The position numbers and the translations under genes are program-made. A stretch of DNA of 64,000 nt from Mycolicibacterium boenickei (lineage in GTDB: Bacteria; Actinomycetota; Actinomycetes; Mycobacteriales; Mycobacteriaceae), in the NCBI RefSeq assembly GCF_010731295.1, contig NZ_AP022579.1:1860001-1924000 (forward strand), given 5' to 3'. Numbering within the stretch: the stretch's first letter is position 1; every line of letters starts with the position of its first letter. This document shows positions 1 through 9,337 of this stretch, one piece after another. A model generated the notes under the pieces. It was not told the DNA's origin. It saw nothing but the letters and a program-made list of their open reading frames with translations, and searched no databases.

Positions 1-2
1 AC

Positions 3-1136
3 GTCCGGATGTGGATTCAGGCGGCCACCACCATGGCCACCTATCAGGCTGTCTCAGGCGCTGCGGTCATGGCGGCTCCGACCAGCGCGCCGTCACCGAT
101 GTTGCTCAAACCCGGTGCGGGGGAGGCGGGTACCGCTTCGGCCAACGCGCAGCAGATGATGACGCAGGCTCAGGCGAGCGAATCCGGTTCGGCGATGGAG
201 AATTCGAACATCATCTCCGACCTGCTCGAGCAGTACCTGCAGAACGTGCCGGGCGGGCAGGACATCATCGACTTCCTCAAAGATCCGCTCGGCAATCTGC
301 AGAAGCTGCTCAACGACTTCATGACCGACCCGATCGGCGCGTGGGGTACCTGGGGGCCGTTGTTGTCAGCGGTCGCATACCAGGTGTTCACCAACCTGGT
401 GGGCTGGCCGACCTGGGGCATGATCCTCGCGTCGCCGTTCCTGATCCCGGCACTGGCGGCGCTGGGGATCACCGGACTGGTGCTGCTGATCGACCACGTC
501 ATGCAACCGCCCGCCGATCCGGCCCCGGCAGATGCACCCGTCGAGCCCGCGCCGCTGGCCGAACAACAACGGTCGTACCCCTTGGCGGGCCTACCCGCGC
601 CCGGTGGCACCGCCGTGGGTGCCGGTGCGCCCGCAGCTGGTACCGCTACCGCGGCGGGTGCCCCGGCGGCACCGGCTCCGGCGGCCGCGGCGGCGTTCGC
701 TCCGTATGCGGTGCTGGGCAGTGACCCCGACGAGGGTTTCAGCCCGACGGTGGGTGGCAAGTCCACTGCCTCGGCACCGGCTTCCGGAATCCCCGCGGCG
801 GCTTCCGGGGTGGCGGCATCGTTGGCCGCGCGCCGCAAGCGTCGGCGCAAGCGGGGCGCGGCGCTCGAAGACCACGCTTACGCGGATGCCTACATGGACT
901 ACGAGGCGCCCGATCCGGAACCGGCGCCGAAGCCGGAACCACGGGTGCGTGCCTCCGAAAGCGGTGCCGGGACCATGGGATTCACCGGCACCGAATCAAA
1001 ATCCGATGCGACCGCGGCCGGCCTGACCACCTTGGCCGGCGAGAGATTCGACGAGAGCCCTGTCTCGCCGATGCTGCCCGGTTCCTGGGACCCCGATGAG
1101 GCCCCGGGTGATCCGGAAGGGGGTTCCCGCAGCTGA
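3..1136 (+). CDS. PPE family protein of ESX-3 (PPE4-like), 5' truncated by window edge
   Basis: The reading frame is open from the first complete codon of the window, so the PPE N-terminal helical domain lies mostly to the left. The visible part begins with a stretch typical of the end of a PPE domain (MWIQAATTMATYQAVSGAA). A hydrophobic segment follows at about residues 118-165. The tail is long, Ala/Pro-rich and disordered, with a basic cluster (ARRKRRRKRG) near residue 275. It sits immediately upstream of esxG, as PPE4 does in ESX-3. PPE proteins are secreted as heterodimers with PE partners and are chaperoned by EspG. The substrate role in ESX-3 iron/zinc homeostasis is family knowledge, not visible here. 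Confidence 0.85.
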   Translation, partial: VRMWIQAATTMATYQAVSGAAVMAAPTSAPSPMLLKPGAGEAGTASANAQQMMTQAQASESGSAMENSNIISDLLEQYLQNVPGGQDIIDFLKDPLGNLQKLLNDFMTDPIGAWGTWGPLLSAVAYQVFTNLVGWPTWGMILASPFLIPALAALGITGLVLLIDHVMQPPADPAPADAPVEPAPLAEQQRSYPLAGLPAPGGTAVGAGAPAAGTATAAGAPAAPAPAAAAAFAPYAVLGSDPDEGFSPTVGGKSTASAPASGIPAAASGVAASLAARRKRRRKRGAALEDHAYADAYMDYEAPDPEPAPKPEPRVRASESGAGTMGFTGTESKSDATAAGLTTLAGERFDESPVSPMLPGSWDPDEAPGDPEGGSRS

Positions 1137-1185
1137 CCAGACCGCTCGTGCATGACCATCCACCAACGATCCGAAAGGAAAAACC

Positions 1186-1479
1186 ATGAGTCTGTTGGAC
1201 GCTCACATCCCCCAGCTGATCGCCTCCGAGGCCGCCTTCGGCGCCAAGGCCGCGCTGATGCGCAGCACCATCGCCCAGGCCGAGCAGGCCGCGATGTCTT
1301 CGCAGGCCTACCACATGGGTGAGGCCTCGGCCGCGTTCCAGGCCGCCCACGCCCGGTTCGTCGAGGTGTCGGCCAAGGTCAACGCGCTGCTCGACATCGC
1401 GCAGCTCAACCTCGGTGACGCCGCGAGCACCTACGTCGCCCAGGACGCCGCCGCCGCCAGCACCTACACCTCGGTCTAG
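1186..1479 (+). CDS. esxG: ESX-3 secreted protein EsxG
   Basis: 97-residue WXG100-superfamily protein, first half of the EsxG-EsxH heterodimer exported by ESX-3. The N-terminus [18 protein letters not shown] and the tail [10 protein letters not shown] are characteristic of EsxG. As in other EsxG proteins, the turn between the two helices carries YHMG rather than the canonical WXG. The start is an ATG preceded by a GAAAGGA ribosome-binding site at about 1174-1180. It lies 49 bases after the PPE stop and 29 bases before esxH, so the genes are almost certainly cotranscribed. Confidence 0.97.
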   Translation: MSLLDAHIPQLIASEAAFGAKAALMRSTIAQAEQAAMSSQAYHMGEASAAFQAAHARFVEVSAKVNALLDIAQLNLGDAASTYVAQDAAAASTYTSV

Positions 1480-1508
1480 TCGAACAAGCAACGGATACAG
1501 GAGTTTTC

Positions 1509-1796
1509 ATGTCGCAGATCATGTACAACTACCCGGCCATGCTGGCTCACGCCGGGGAGATGAACACCTACTCGGGTGCGCTGCACGCCGTCGGCGCGGA
1601 CATCGCCGCCGAGCAGGCCGCGCTGAGCAGCGCCTGGCAGGGTGACACCGGTATGACCTACCAGGCCTGGCAGGCCCAGTGGAATCAGGCCATGGAAGAG
1701 CTGACCCGTGCCTACCGGGCGATGGCGTCCACCCACGAGATGAACACCATGTCGATGAGTGCGCGCGACGCTGCCGAAGGGGCCAAGTGGGGCTGA
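1509..1796 (+). CDS. esxH: ESX-3 secreted protein EsxH (TB10.4-like)
   Basis: 95-residue WXG100 protein, partner of EsxG. The WXG turn is W43-Q44-G45. The N-terminus [12 protein letters not shown] is diagnostic. The zinc site described for M. tuberculosis EsxH uses, as I recall, His14, His70, His76 and Glu77. Here His14, His76 and Glu77 are present but position 70 is Arg. The gene follows esxG by 29 bases, with an AGGAG ribosome-binding site at about 1499-1503, and runs directly into espG3. Confidence 0.97.
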   Translation: MSQIMYNYPAMLAHAGEMNTYSGALHAVGADIAAEQAALSSAWQGDTGMTYQAWQAQWNQAMEELTRAYRAMASTHEMNTMSMSARDAAEGAKWG

Positions 1797-1812
1797 TGCC
1801 GGTGGCTGCGCG

Positions 1813-2727
1813 TTGAGTGCCGGAGCCAACGCCGTCGAGCTGACCACCGACCAGGCCTGGTACCTCGCCGAGGTACTCGGCGCCGGAGCGTTCCCGTGGG
1901 TGCTGGCCATCACGCCGCCCTACAGCGATCCGGCGCAGCGGTTCGGTTTTGCCGCCGAGCAGACCGCTGAACTGACCCGGATGGGTGTGCTCGACGGCAG
2001 TGGTGAGATCAATCCGCAGGTGGCGCAATGGGTTCGCCTGGTCTGCCGGGCGACCCAATGGCTCGACCTGCGGTTTGTCTCAGGCCCGGGGGATCTGCTG
2101 CGCGGGATCGTGGCCCGACAAGGGCTTGCGCGAGGAGACGACCAGCACAGCCTGGACGGCAAGTCCGTTGTCGTGCTGCGTAACGCGCAGCTGGTGACGT
2201 TCACCGAGATGGACATCAACCACCCCCACGGCCTGGTACCGGTGCTCACCGCCGGTCTGTCGCAACGCAGGCCGGCGCGGTTCGAGGAGTTCGCGCTGCC
2301 GGCCGCGGCCGGCGCCCGCGCCGACGAACAGATCCGCAACGGCACGCCGCTGATCGAAGTGCTGGGATTCCTCGGTGTCCCGGCCTCGGCCCGGCCGATC
2401 GTGGAATCGGTGTTCGACGGCCGCCGAACCTATGTCGAGATCGTCGCGGGAGAGCACCGCGACGGTCACCGGGTCACCACCCAGGTGGGAGTCAGCATCA
2501 TCGACACCCCCGAGGGCCGGATTCTGGTGTCCCCGTCGAAAGCCTTCGACGGGGAATGGATTTCGACCTTTACGGCAGGCACGGCCGAGGCGATCGCGAT
2601 GGCGATCGAGCGGCTCACTGCCTCGCTGCCCAGCGGCTCCTGGTTCCCCGACCAGCCGCTCATCCGCGACTTCGACGAATTCGCGGTCACTGATTCACGC
2701 TCCATGAGAAGAACCCAGAAAGCATAG
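1813..2727 (+). CDS. espG3: ESX-3 secretion-associated chaperone EspG3
   Basis: 304 residues from the chosen TTG start (protein starts [16 protein letters not shown]). EspG proteins are cytosolic chaperones that bind the helical tip of cognate PE-PPE dimers and deliver them to the secretion channel. The sequence contains the family-typical segments [17 protein letters not shown] and [20 protein letters not shown]. An in-frame GTG at 1759 would overlap esxH by 38 bases and add 18 residues with no family resemblance, so TTG 1813, 16 bases after esxH, is preferred. No strong Shine-Dalgarno is visible, which fits translational coupling. It ends 2 bases before eccD3. Confidence 0.93.
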   Translation: MSAGANAVELTTDQAWYLAEVLGAGAFPWVLAITPPYSDPAQRFGFAAEQTAELTRMGVLDGSGEINPQVAQWVRLVCRATQWLDLRFVSGPGDLLRGIVARQGLARGDDQHSLDGKSVVVLRNAQLVTFTEMDINHPHGLVPVLTAGLSQRRPARFEEFALPAAAGARADEQIRNGTPLIEVLGFLGVPASARPIVESVFDGRRTYVEIVAGEHRDGHRVTTQVGVSIIDTPEGRILVSPSKAFDGEWISTFTAGTAEAIAMAIERLTASLPSGSWFPDQPLIRDFDEFAVTDSRSMRRTQKA

Positions 2728-2729
2728 GA

Positions 2730-4145
2730 ATGTCCGACAACACTGTGATGCCGATCGTTCGGGTGGCCGTGCTGGCCGCTGGAGACGACGGTGGCCGGCT
2801 GACCGAGATGGCCCTGCCGTCCGAGCTGCCGTTGCGCGAGATCCTGCCCGCGGTCCAGCGCATCGTGCTCCCCGCCGGGGGCGACGACGGAGCGAGCGCC
2901 CCGGACCCGGTGCGGCTCAGCCTGGCCCCGGTTGGCGGCGCGCCATACAGCCTGGATGCCACGCTCGACACGGTCGGTGTGGTGGACGGAGATCTGCTTG
3001 CCCTGCAAGCCGTTCCCGTCGGCCCGGCTGCCCCGCGCATCGTCGAGGACATCGCCGACGCTGCCGTGATCTTCTCGGCTGCCCGCCGGCGTCCGTGGGG
3101 CGCGGAGAACATCGCGCGCTACGCATCGTTGGCCCTGATCGGGCTCATCCTGGTCGGCACGGGCCTGGGCGTCGCCCACCGCGTGGTGACCGGTGAACTG
3201 CTCGGGCTCTTCGTCGTCGGTGGCATCGCCATCGCCACCGTGCTCGCCGCGCTGTCGACGCGGGGCCGGTCACCGGCACTGGCCACCGCGCTGGCCGTCA
3301 CCGCACTCGTCCCGGTCGCCGCAGCGTTCGCCCTCGGTGTGCCAGGTGAATTCGGCGCGCCGAGCATCCTTCTGGCCGCGGCCGCAGTGGCTGCATGGTC
3401 CCTGATCAGCATGGCCAGCTCTCCCGACGATCGGGGCATCGCGGTGTTCACCGCGACCACGGTCGCCGGAGTCGGCGTGTTGCTGATCGCCGGTGCGGCC
3501 TCGCTGTGGGTGATCAACTCGACGGTGATCGGGTGTGCCCTGGTCGTCATCGCCCTGGTGGTCACCGTCCAGGCGGCCCAGCTGTCCGCGATGTGGGCTC
3601 GCTTCCCGCTGCCCGTCATCCCGGCGCCGGGCGATCCGTCCCCGTCGGCGCAGCCGCTTTCGGTGTTGGCGGACCTGCCGCGCCGGGTCCGGGTGAGTCA
3701 GTCGCACCAGACCGGTGTCATCGCCGCAGGCGTGCTGCTCGGCGTGGCCGGGTCAGTGGCCCTGGTCGGCTCGCCGACCGCGTCGCCGTGGGCCTGGTAC
3801 ATCGTGGTGGCTGCCGCACTCGGCGCGGCCCTGCGGGCCCGGGTCTGGGACTCCGCCTCGTGCAAGGCATGGCTGCTCGGCCATCCCTACCTGCTGACCG
3901 TTGTCTTGTTGGTGGTCTTCGCAATCGACGGCCGCTACCAGGCTGCCTGGTTCGCGCTGGCGGCACTGGCCGGCCTGGTCGTGGTGTGGGTCATCGCCGC
4001 GCTGAACCCGCGGGCCGCCTCCCCGGACACCTACTCGCTGCCGATGCGGCGCCTGGTCGGCTTCCTGGCGACCGGCCTCGACGCATCGCTGATTCCGGTG
4101 ATGGCATTCCTCATCGGGCTGTTCAGCCTCGTTCTCGACAGGTGA
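2730..4145 (+). CDS. eccD3: ESX-3 core membrane component EccD3
   Basis: 471-residue integral membrane protein. Residues 1-105 form a ubiquitin-like cytosolic domain (VRVAVLAAGDDGGRLTEMAL). About eleven hydrophobic segments follow from residue 125 to the C-terminus, matching EccD, which forms the membrane barrel of the type VII inner-membrane complex. It starts at ATG two bases after espG3 and ends 7 bases before mycP3. The length agrees with known EccD3. Confidence 0.95.
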   Translation: MSDNTVMPIVRVAVLAAGDDGGRLTEMALPSELPLREILPAVQRIVLPAGGDDGASAPDPVRLSLAPVGGAPYSLDATLDTVGVVDGDLLALQAVPVGPAAPRIVEDIADAAVIFSAARRRPWGAENIARYASLALIGLILVGTGLGVAHRVVTGELLGLFVVGGIAIATVLAALSTRGRSPALATALAVTALVPVAAAFALGVPGEFGAPSILLAAAAVAAWSLISMASSPDDRGIAVFTATTVAGVGVLLIAGAASLWVINSTVIGCALVVIALVVTVQAAQLSAMWARFPLPVIPAPGDPSPSAQPLSVLADLPRRVRVSQSHQTGVIAAGVLLGVAGSVALVGSPTASPWAWYIVVAAALGAALRARVWDSASCKAWLLGHPYLLTVVLLVVFAIDGRYQAAWFALAALAGLVVVWVIAALNPRAASPDTYSLPMRRLVGFLATGLDASLIPVMAFLIGLFSLVLDR

Positions 4146-4152
4146 TGAATCG

Positions 4153-5526
4153 GTGATCCACAAGAGCCTGGGTGTTCTGGCCACAACCGGTCTGGTGTTG
4201 TTGGTCGGCGCCCCGTCGGCGGGTGCCGTCAGCCCGCCCGAGGTCGATCCACAGATCGCCCCGCCGGCCGGCAGCGCCGGTCCGGTGGGGGCGATGGCGC
4301 AGCGTTCGGCGTGTGCCACCACGGGTGTGCTGCCTGGTACCGATCCCGGATCGGTCAACCCGAATCAGTTGGCGCTCAACCTGTCCGGCGCCTGGAAGCA
4401 GAGCCGTGGGCAGGGGCAGACGGTGGCTGTCATCGACACCGGTGTGCAGCCGGGACCCCGGCTGCCGCACGTCGAAGGCGGCGGTGACTTCATCGAGTCG
4501 ACCGACGGCCTGACCGACTGCGACGGCCACGGGACCTCGGTGGCCGGCCTCATTGCCGGGCAGCCCGGGGCCGACGGCTTCTCCGGTGTAGCGCCCGAAG
4601 CCCGGCTGATCTCGATCCGGCAGAACTCGCCGCGGTTCTCGCCACGCGCGGCCGGCGCCGATATGGCCGAGGCGCGCGTAGCGGCCGACGTGGCCAGCCT
4701 GGCCCGGGCCGTGGTGCGCGCGGCCGACATGGGTGCGCGCGTCATCAACATCTCCGTGGTGACCTGCATGCCGGCCGACAAACACATCGACCAGAACGAA
4801 CTCGGTGCGGCACTGCGTTATGCGGCGGTCGAGAAAGACGCGGTGATCGTGGCTGCCGCGGGAAACACGCAGGGCGGCGTCACCACCGGATCGGCGTGCG
4901 GATCCAACCCGTTGTCGGGTGCCCCCGATGATCCGCGCAACTGGGGCGGCGTCTCCTCGGTGTCCATCCCCTCGTGGTGGCAGCCCTACGTGCTGTCGGT
5001 CGGGGCCCTGAACGCGACCGGTCAGCCTTCGGCATTCACCATGCCCGGACCCTGGGTCGGAATCGCAGCCCCGGGCGAACACATCTCGTCGGTGAGCAAC
5101 GCGCCCGGCGGAGGATTGTCCAACGCCATGCCCACCGATCAGGACAAAATGGTCCCGCTCAGCGGCACCAGCTACGCCGCGGCGTACGTGTCCGGCGTTG
5201 CGGCATTGGTGCGCAGCAAGTTTCCTGATTTGAACGCGCGCCAGGTGGTGCACCGGCTGACCACGACGGCCCAGGGTGCTCCCCGTTCACCGTCGAACGT
5301 GATCGGCGCCGGCGGTGTCGATCCGGTCGCCGCGCTCACCTGGGATGTCGCCGACATGCCGCTCGACGGCCCGGAGGCTCCCGCAGGCAAACCCATTGCC
5401 GCACCGGAAGAACCGGCCCCGCGGGACAACACCGGGCGAATCGTCGCATTCGCCGGCACCGGAGCACTTGCGCTGGCGGCCATGGCCGTTGCCTTCAGCG
5501 CGTACCGACGGAAGGACCACTCATGA
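4153..5526 (+). CDS. mycP3: ESX-3 mycosin protease MycP3
   Basis: 457-residue subtilisin-like serine protease of the type VII system, anchored on the outer face of the plasma membrane. A signal peptide covers residues 1-25. The catalytic triad is visible as D95 (VAVIDTGV), H126 (GHGTSVAGLIAG) and S340 (SGTSYAAAYVSGVAAL), with the oxyanion Asn in AAAGNTQ near residue 238. A C-terminal transmembrane helix spans about residues 429-450 and is followed by basic residues. The start is GTG 4153. The stop overlaps the eccE3 ATG by four bases (ATGA). Confidence 0.96.
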   Translation: MIHKSLGVLATTGLVLLVGAPSAGAVSPPEVDPQIAPPAGSAGPVGAMAQRSACATTGVLPGTDPGSVNPNQLALNLSGAWKQSRGQGQTVAVIDTGVQPGPRLPHVEGGGDFIESTDGLTDCDGHGTSVAGLIAGQPGADGFSGVAPEARLISIRQNSPRFSPRAAGADMAEARVAADVASLARAVVRAADMGARVINISVVTCMPADKHIDQNELGAALRYAAVEKDAVIVAAAGNTQGGVTTGSACGSNPLSGAPDDPRNWGGVSSVSIPSWWQPYVLSVGALNATGQPSAFTMPGPWVGIAAPGEHISSVSNAPGGGLSNAMPTDQDKMVPLSGTSYAAAYVSGVAALVRSKFPDLNARQVVHRLTTTAQGAPRSPSNVIGAGGVDPVAALTWDVADMPLDGPEAPAGKPIAAPEEPAPRDNTGRIVAFAGTGALALAAMAVAFSAYRRKDHS

Positions 5527-6452
5527 CCGCCCGACTTGCGTTGGCATCCCTGTTCGTCGTGGCGGCCGTGCTGGCCCGGCCATGGCAGACCAACACCGAA
5601 CGCTGGGTGCTCGGCGTCTCTGCCGCCGCGGTGGTGCTGCTGCTGGCCTGGTGGGGCGGGATGTTCCTGACCACCCGGGTGGCCCGGCACTTCGAGGTGT
5701 TGCGGCGCAACCTTTCCAAGAAACAGCCTGAGACGGCGCTCGATTCGGAGACCGTCGTGCTGCGGGTCGACCCCGCGGACCCCGCCCAGCTTCCGGTCGT
5801 GGTCAACTACCTGGACCGCTACGGCATCCGCTGCGACAAGGTCCGGGTGACTCACCGCGATGCCGGTGGCGCACGGCGTAGCTGGATCAGCCTGACCGTG
5901 GCGGCGGTGGACAATCTCGATGCGTTGCGGGCCCGGTCATCGCGGATCCCGTTGCGGGACACCACGGAAATCGTCGGCCGTCGGCTCCGTGACCATCTGC
6001 AGGAACAGGGCTGGACCGTCACCCTCGTCGACGGGGTGGATTCTCCGCTGCCCGAGCCGGGCAAGGAAACCTGGCGAGGTGTGAAGGACGACTCGGGATA
6101 CGTTGCGGCATACCGCGTCAACGTCAGCGACAAGCTGGAGGCCGTGTTGGCCGGGGTGGGTGCGCTGCCGGCCCAGGAAACCTGGACCGCACTGGAATTC
6201 ACCGGCTCTCCGGCGCAACCGCAGCTGACGGTGGGCGCGGCGTTGCGTACCGCGGAGCGTCCCCCGCGGCGGGCCCCGCTGGCCGGGCTGAAATCGACCG
6301 CCGGTCGGCATCGTCCCGCGTTGGCAGCGCTGAACCCGTTGTCTTCGGAGCGTCTGGACGGCACCCCGGCCGCGGTGCCGGCGGCGCTGCTGGCACCGGC
6401 CGAGGCCTCAGTCGAACATGAAATCCCGCAGGAAGCGGGTCATCCGGCGTAG
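5523..6452 (+). CDS. eccE3: ESX-3 core membrane component EccE3
   Basis: 309 residues with two N-terminal transmembrane helices (about 4-20 and 28-50) and a soluble domain, the standard EccE architecture. EccE sits at the periphery of the type VII inner-membrane complex and stabilises it. It is the last gene of the operon and overlaps mycP3 by four bases. Its 3' end overlaps the convergent hydrolase gene by 45 bases, so the two transcription units have interlocked ends. Confidence 0.94.
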   Translation: MTARLALASLFVVAAVLARPWQTNTERWVLGVSAAAVVLLLAWWGGMFLTTRVARHFEVLRRNLSKKQPETALDSETVVLRVDPADPAQLPVVVNYLDRYGIRCDKVRVTHRDAGGARRSWISLTVAAVDNLDALRARSSRIPLRDTTEIVGRRLRDHLQEQGWTVTLVDGVDSPLPEPGKETWRGVKDDSGYVAAYRVNVSDKLEAVLAGVGALPAQETWTALEFTGSPAQPQLTVGAALRTAERPPRRAPLAGLKSTAGRHRPALAALNPLSSERLDGTPAAVPAALLAPAEASVEHEIPQEAGHPA

Positions 6453-7616
6453 GTAGTCCGGCTGGCTCACGTGCAGCAGGTGGTTGCCGGGGAACCAGTG
6501 GAACGCGCAGCGATCCCAGTGTTCCCACAGCATCTCGGCCTGCTGCGGTGGGGCCAGCCGGTCACCGAGGCCGGTGATGATGAGCCGTCGTTCCTTGGGT
6601 ACCAGCGGACGGTAGTTGAGCGGTGAGGCGTAGCGTGCCGCCGCTTCCGTCAACGCCGGGTCGGTCCTTGCCACGAGCCGTTGCAGGGCCACCAGTTTAT
6701 TGGCCGGGAACCACTCGTCGACCGTGCGATCCGGGGTCACCACAGGGACATTCGGGACCACGGCTTGAATCCGGTTGTCCACACTGGCCAGCAGCGCCGA
6801 CGTGAAGCCACCCAGGGAGATGCCGGTCAGGGCGATCCGGTCGACACCGGTGGACTCCAGATAGTCGATCACCGAGCGGAAGTCGTGCACGGCCTGGGCC
6901 ATCGCCTCGGAGAAGCCGGCGAATCCGTGGGAGAAGAATCCGTAACCGCTGAACGGGGAGAATCTTTCGGCGCGGCGGCCGTGAAACGGCAAGGTGTACA
7001 ACAACACGTCGTAGCCGGAGCGGTAGAACCACGGCAACGACAGGAACAGGCCGTTCGCCAGGTACGGCGACCCCATGAAGCCGTGGATCACACACAACGT
7101 GGGATGCGGCCCGTCGTCGTGGCGCCAATGTTGTGCCCGTACAACGTTGTTGCGGGCGAACCCGCCGCACAGGTCGCGCATCCCGGGGTTGACCGCGGTG
7201 AAGCTGCTGTCGAACCGGATGTTCTCCACCCGGCCGTGCGCGATCAATTCGGCAATGGGATTGGCCCGGCGGGTGGATACCAGGGGTGGTCGGGTGGGAG
7301 CCGGAAACGACACCGCGGGATCTTGAGCGGTAGCCAGGTCGGCGTAGAACCGCATGTGGTCGTTCTCGGTTCGGGATTGCGACGGGTGCAGCATGGATGC
7401 CAGCGCGGTCGGCACCATCGACGTCGCGACGATCGAGGCGACCCCGGTGCGCAACGCGATGTCGGCGATCGCGGAGGCGTCGACGATGGCTCTCTGCCGC
7501 AGGGTCAGGTCGGCCCGGCGAGGCAGGCCGCCCGCACCGGCATCACCGCCGGGAACGTCGGGAACGGGGATCGGAGGTTCGACCGGGTCCGGGTCCACGA
7601 TGCCGATGCTAACCAA
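6408..7616 (-). CDS. alpha/beta-hydrolase family protein (Rv0293c-like)
   Basis: 402-residue protein with an alpha/beta-hydrolase core. The nucleophile elbow is GISLGG (about residue 267) and the oxyanion region is VIHGFMGSPY (about residue 174). A late conserved His is in GNHLLHVSQPDYL. It resembles the conserved hypothetical next to eccE3 in M. tuberculosis (Rv0293c). The substrate is unknown. The TTG at 7616 lies 4 bases after the upstream amidohydrolase stop, suggesting coupling. An in-frame GTG at 7598 is an equally possible start. There is no signal peptide. Confidence 0.8.
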   Translation of the reverse strand: MVSIGIVDPDPVEPPIPVPDVPGGDAGAGGLPRRADLTLRQRAIVDASAIADIALRTGVASIVATSMVPTALASMLHPSQSRTENDHMRFYADLATAQDPAVSFPAPTRPPLVSTRRANPIAELIAHGRVENIRFDSSFTAVNPGMRDLCGGFARNNVVRAQHWRHDDGPHPTLCVIHGFMGSPYLANGLFLSLPWFYRSGYDVLLYTLPFHGRRAERFSPFSGYGFFSHGFAGFSEAMAQAVHDFRSVIDYLESTGVDRIALTGISLGGFTSALLASVDNRIQAVVPNVPVVTPDRTVDEWFPANKLVALQRLVARTDPALTEAAARYASPLNYRPLVPKERRLIITGLGDRLAPPQQAEMLWEHWDRCAFHWFPGNHLLHVSQPDYLRRMTRFLRDFMFD

Positions 7617-7620
7617 CCGC

Positions 7621-8499
7621 TCAGCTCAGGCCGAACAACTTCGCGGCGTTGTCGTGCAGAACATTGCGGCGCCAGGTGTCGTCGACACCGGGCAGGTCGA
7701 TCAGGTGATGGATGGCCTCGGCGTACCCGTACGGGATGTTCGGGAAATCGCTGCCGAACAGGATGTGCTCACCCAGGGCCGTCAGCCGGCTGAGTTCGCC
7801 GGTCGGGAACGGCATCATCTCTTCGACGAACGGGGTGAACGCCATCGTGGTGTCCAGCCGCACCTCGTCGTAGCGTTCGGCGAGATCGAGGAACGCCGAG
7901 TACTCGGGCATCCCCATGTGCGCCACGATCAGCGGCAGTCTCGGATAGCGGCTCAACAGTTTTGCGATCGGGTCCGGGCCGGTGAAGTCGCCGGGCGCCG
8001 GGCCGGAACCGCAATGGATGACGACCGGCACACCGGCATCCTCGATCTGGCCCCAGACCTCGTCGAGCAGGGGATCGTTCGGCTCGTAGTTGCCCACCTG
8101 GATGTGGGCCTTGAACACCTGGGTGCCTGCGGCGATGGCGTCTCTGACGTAGTTCGCGGCCTGTTCCTCGGGGTAGAACGTGGCGGTGGCCAGGCAGTCC
8201 GGGGTGTCCTGGGCGAACCCTCGCGCCCACTGGTTGAGCCAGGCCGCCATGTCCGGCTTGTGCGGGTAGATCAGCGAGGTGAACCTTCTGATGCCGAACT
8301 CCCGCAGGGTGGCGACGCGCTGCGCCTCGTCGGCGCGGTACGTGATGGGCCATTCCCGGCCGATCAGCGGGCCCTGGCTGTCGAAGTACTGCCACACCTT
8401 GTCCATCACGTTCTTGGGCATGAAGTGGGTGTGCACGTCGACGATGCCGGGCAGGCCCAGCTCCGTCCAGATTTGCCGGACCTTTTTCGATTCATCCAT
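7621..8499 (-). CDS. amidohydrolase 2 family metal-dependent hydrolase
   Basis: 292 residues. The N-terminal metal-binding motif is DVHTHFMP (about residues 21-28). Further metal or active-site positions are visible as [26 protein letters not shown] and [12 protein letters not shown]. These are the hallmarks of the TIM-barrel amidohydrolase 2 family, which includes decarboxylases such as ACMSD and resorcylate decarboxylases. The exact substrate cannot be inferred. It starts at ATG 8499, only 20 bases from the divergent tam start, and is followed 4 bases later by the Rv0293c-like gene. Confidence 0.85.
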   Translation of the reverse strand: MDESKKVRQIWTELGLPGIVDVHTHFMPKNVMDKVWQYFDSQGPLIGREWPITYRADEAQRVATLREFGIRRFTSLIYPHKPDMAAWLNQWARGFAQDTPDCLATATFYPEEQAANYVRDAIAAGTQVFKAHIQVGNYEPNDPLLDEVWGQIEDAGVPVVIHCGSGPAPGDFTGPDPIAKLLSRYPRLPLIVAHMGMPEYSAFLDLAERYDEVRLDTTMAFTPFVEEMMPFPTGELSRLTALGEHILFGSDFPNIPYGYAEAIHHLIDLPGVDDTWRRNVLHDNAAKLFGLS

Positions 8500-8519
8500 C
8501 GTCTAGGACGATATATCCC

Positions 8520-9302
8520 ATGTGGAATCCCGATACCTACCTGGCCTTCGCCGATCACCGCGGGCGTCCGTTCTATGACCTGCTCTCGCGCGTGGCGGCC
8601 GCCGCGCCGCGCCGCGTCGTCGACCTCGGGTGCGGGCCCGGCAACCTGACCGAGACGCTGGCCCAGCGCTGGCCCGGCGCCACGTTGGAAGCCTGGGACA
8701 GCTCACCGGAGATGGTGGCCGCCGCACAGGCCCGCGGCCTCGAGGCGCACGCCGGGGCCATCGAGGACTGGACCCCACGACCCGACACCGACGTGGTCAT
8801 CTCCAACGCGGCGCTGCAGTGGGTGCCCTCGCATCGTGAGCTCGTGGTGCGCTGGGCGGGTCAGCTGCCGGCCGGGGCCTGGATCGCCTTCCAGGTGCCC
8901 GGCAATTTCGATGCGCCGTCGCATCATGCGGTGCGCGCGCTCGCGCGGCGGGAGCCGTTCGTCGAGCCGCTGCGGGACATGCCCTGGCGCGATGTGGGCC
9001 AGGTGGACACGCCTGTGGAATACGCCGGGCTCCTGACCGATGCAGGCTGTGCGGTGGATGCCTGGGAGACCACCTATGTGCACCAATTGACCGGCGATAC
9101 ACCGGTTCTGGACTGGATCACCGGGACGGCGCTGACTCAGGTGAAAGGCCGGCTGAGCGCAGAGCTGTGGGAGCAATACCGTCAGGCCATCATCCCGATG
9201 CTGGCCGAGGCCTATCCGCGCCGCCCCGACGGCACAACCTTCTTTCCGTTCCGTCGCGTGTTCGTGGTCGCTCAAGTGCGGTGGTCATTACCCATGACGT
9301 AA
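8520..9302 (+). CDS. tam: trans-aconitate 2-methyltransferase
   Basis: 260-residue class I SAM-dependent methyltransferase. The start [18 protein letters not shown] is typical of Tam. Motif I is [10 protein letters not shown] (about residues 38-47), the acidic ribose-binding position is in EAWDSSPEM, and motif IV is [12 protein letters not shown]. Tam methylates trans-aconitate, a by-product that inhibits aconitase. In M. tuberculosis tam (Rv0294) likewise follows the ESX-3 locus. The start codon is 20 bases from the divergent amidohydrolase start, so the promoter must overlap coding DNA. Confidence 0.92.
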   Translation: MWNPDTYLAFADHRGRPFYDLLSRVAAAAPRRVVDLGCGPGNLTETLAQRWPGATLEAWDSSPEMVAAAQARGLEAHAGAIEDWTPRPDTDVVISNAALQWVPSHRELVVRWAGQLPAGAWIAFQVPGNFDAPSHHAVRALARREPFVEPLRDMPWRDVGQVDTPVEYAGLLTDAGCAVDAWETTYVHQLTGDTPVLDWITGTALTQVKGRLSAELWEQYRQAIIPMLAEAYPRRPDGTTFFPFRRVFVVAQVRWSLPMT

Positions 9303-9337
9303 TCGACATGCGTACCCGCACGTTCGAGGATTGGCGC

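Noticed and set aside
4123..5253. Minus-strand open frame opposite mycP3
   Set aside because: mycP3 has its full catalytic triad and operon context; the antisense frame is compositional.
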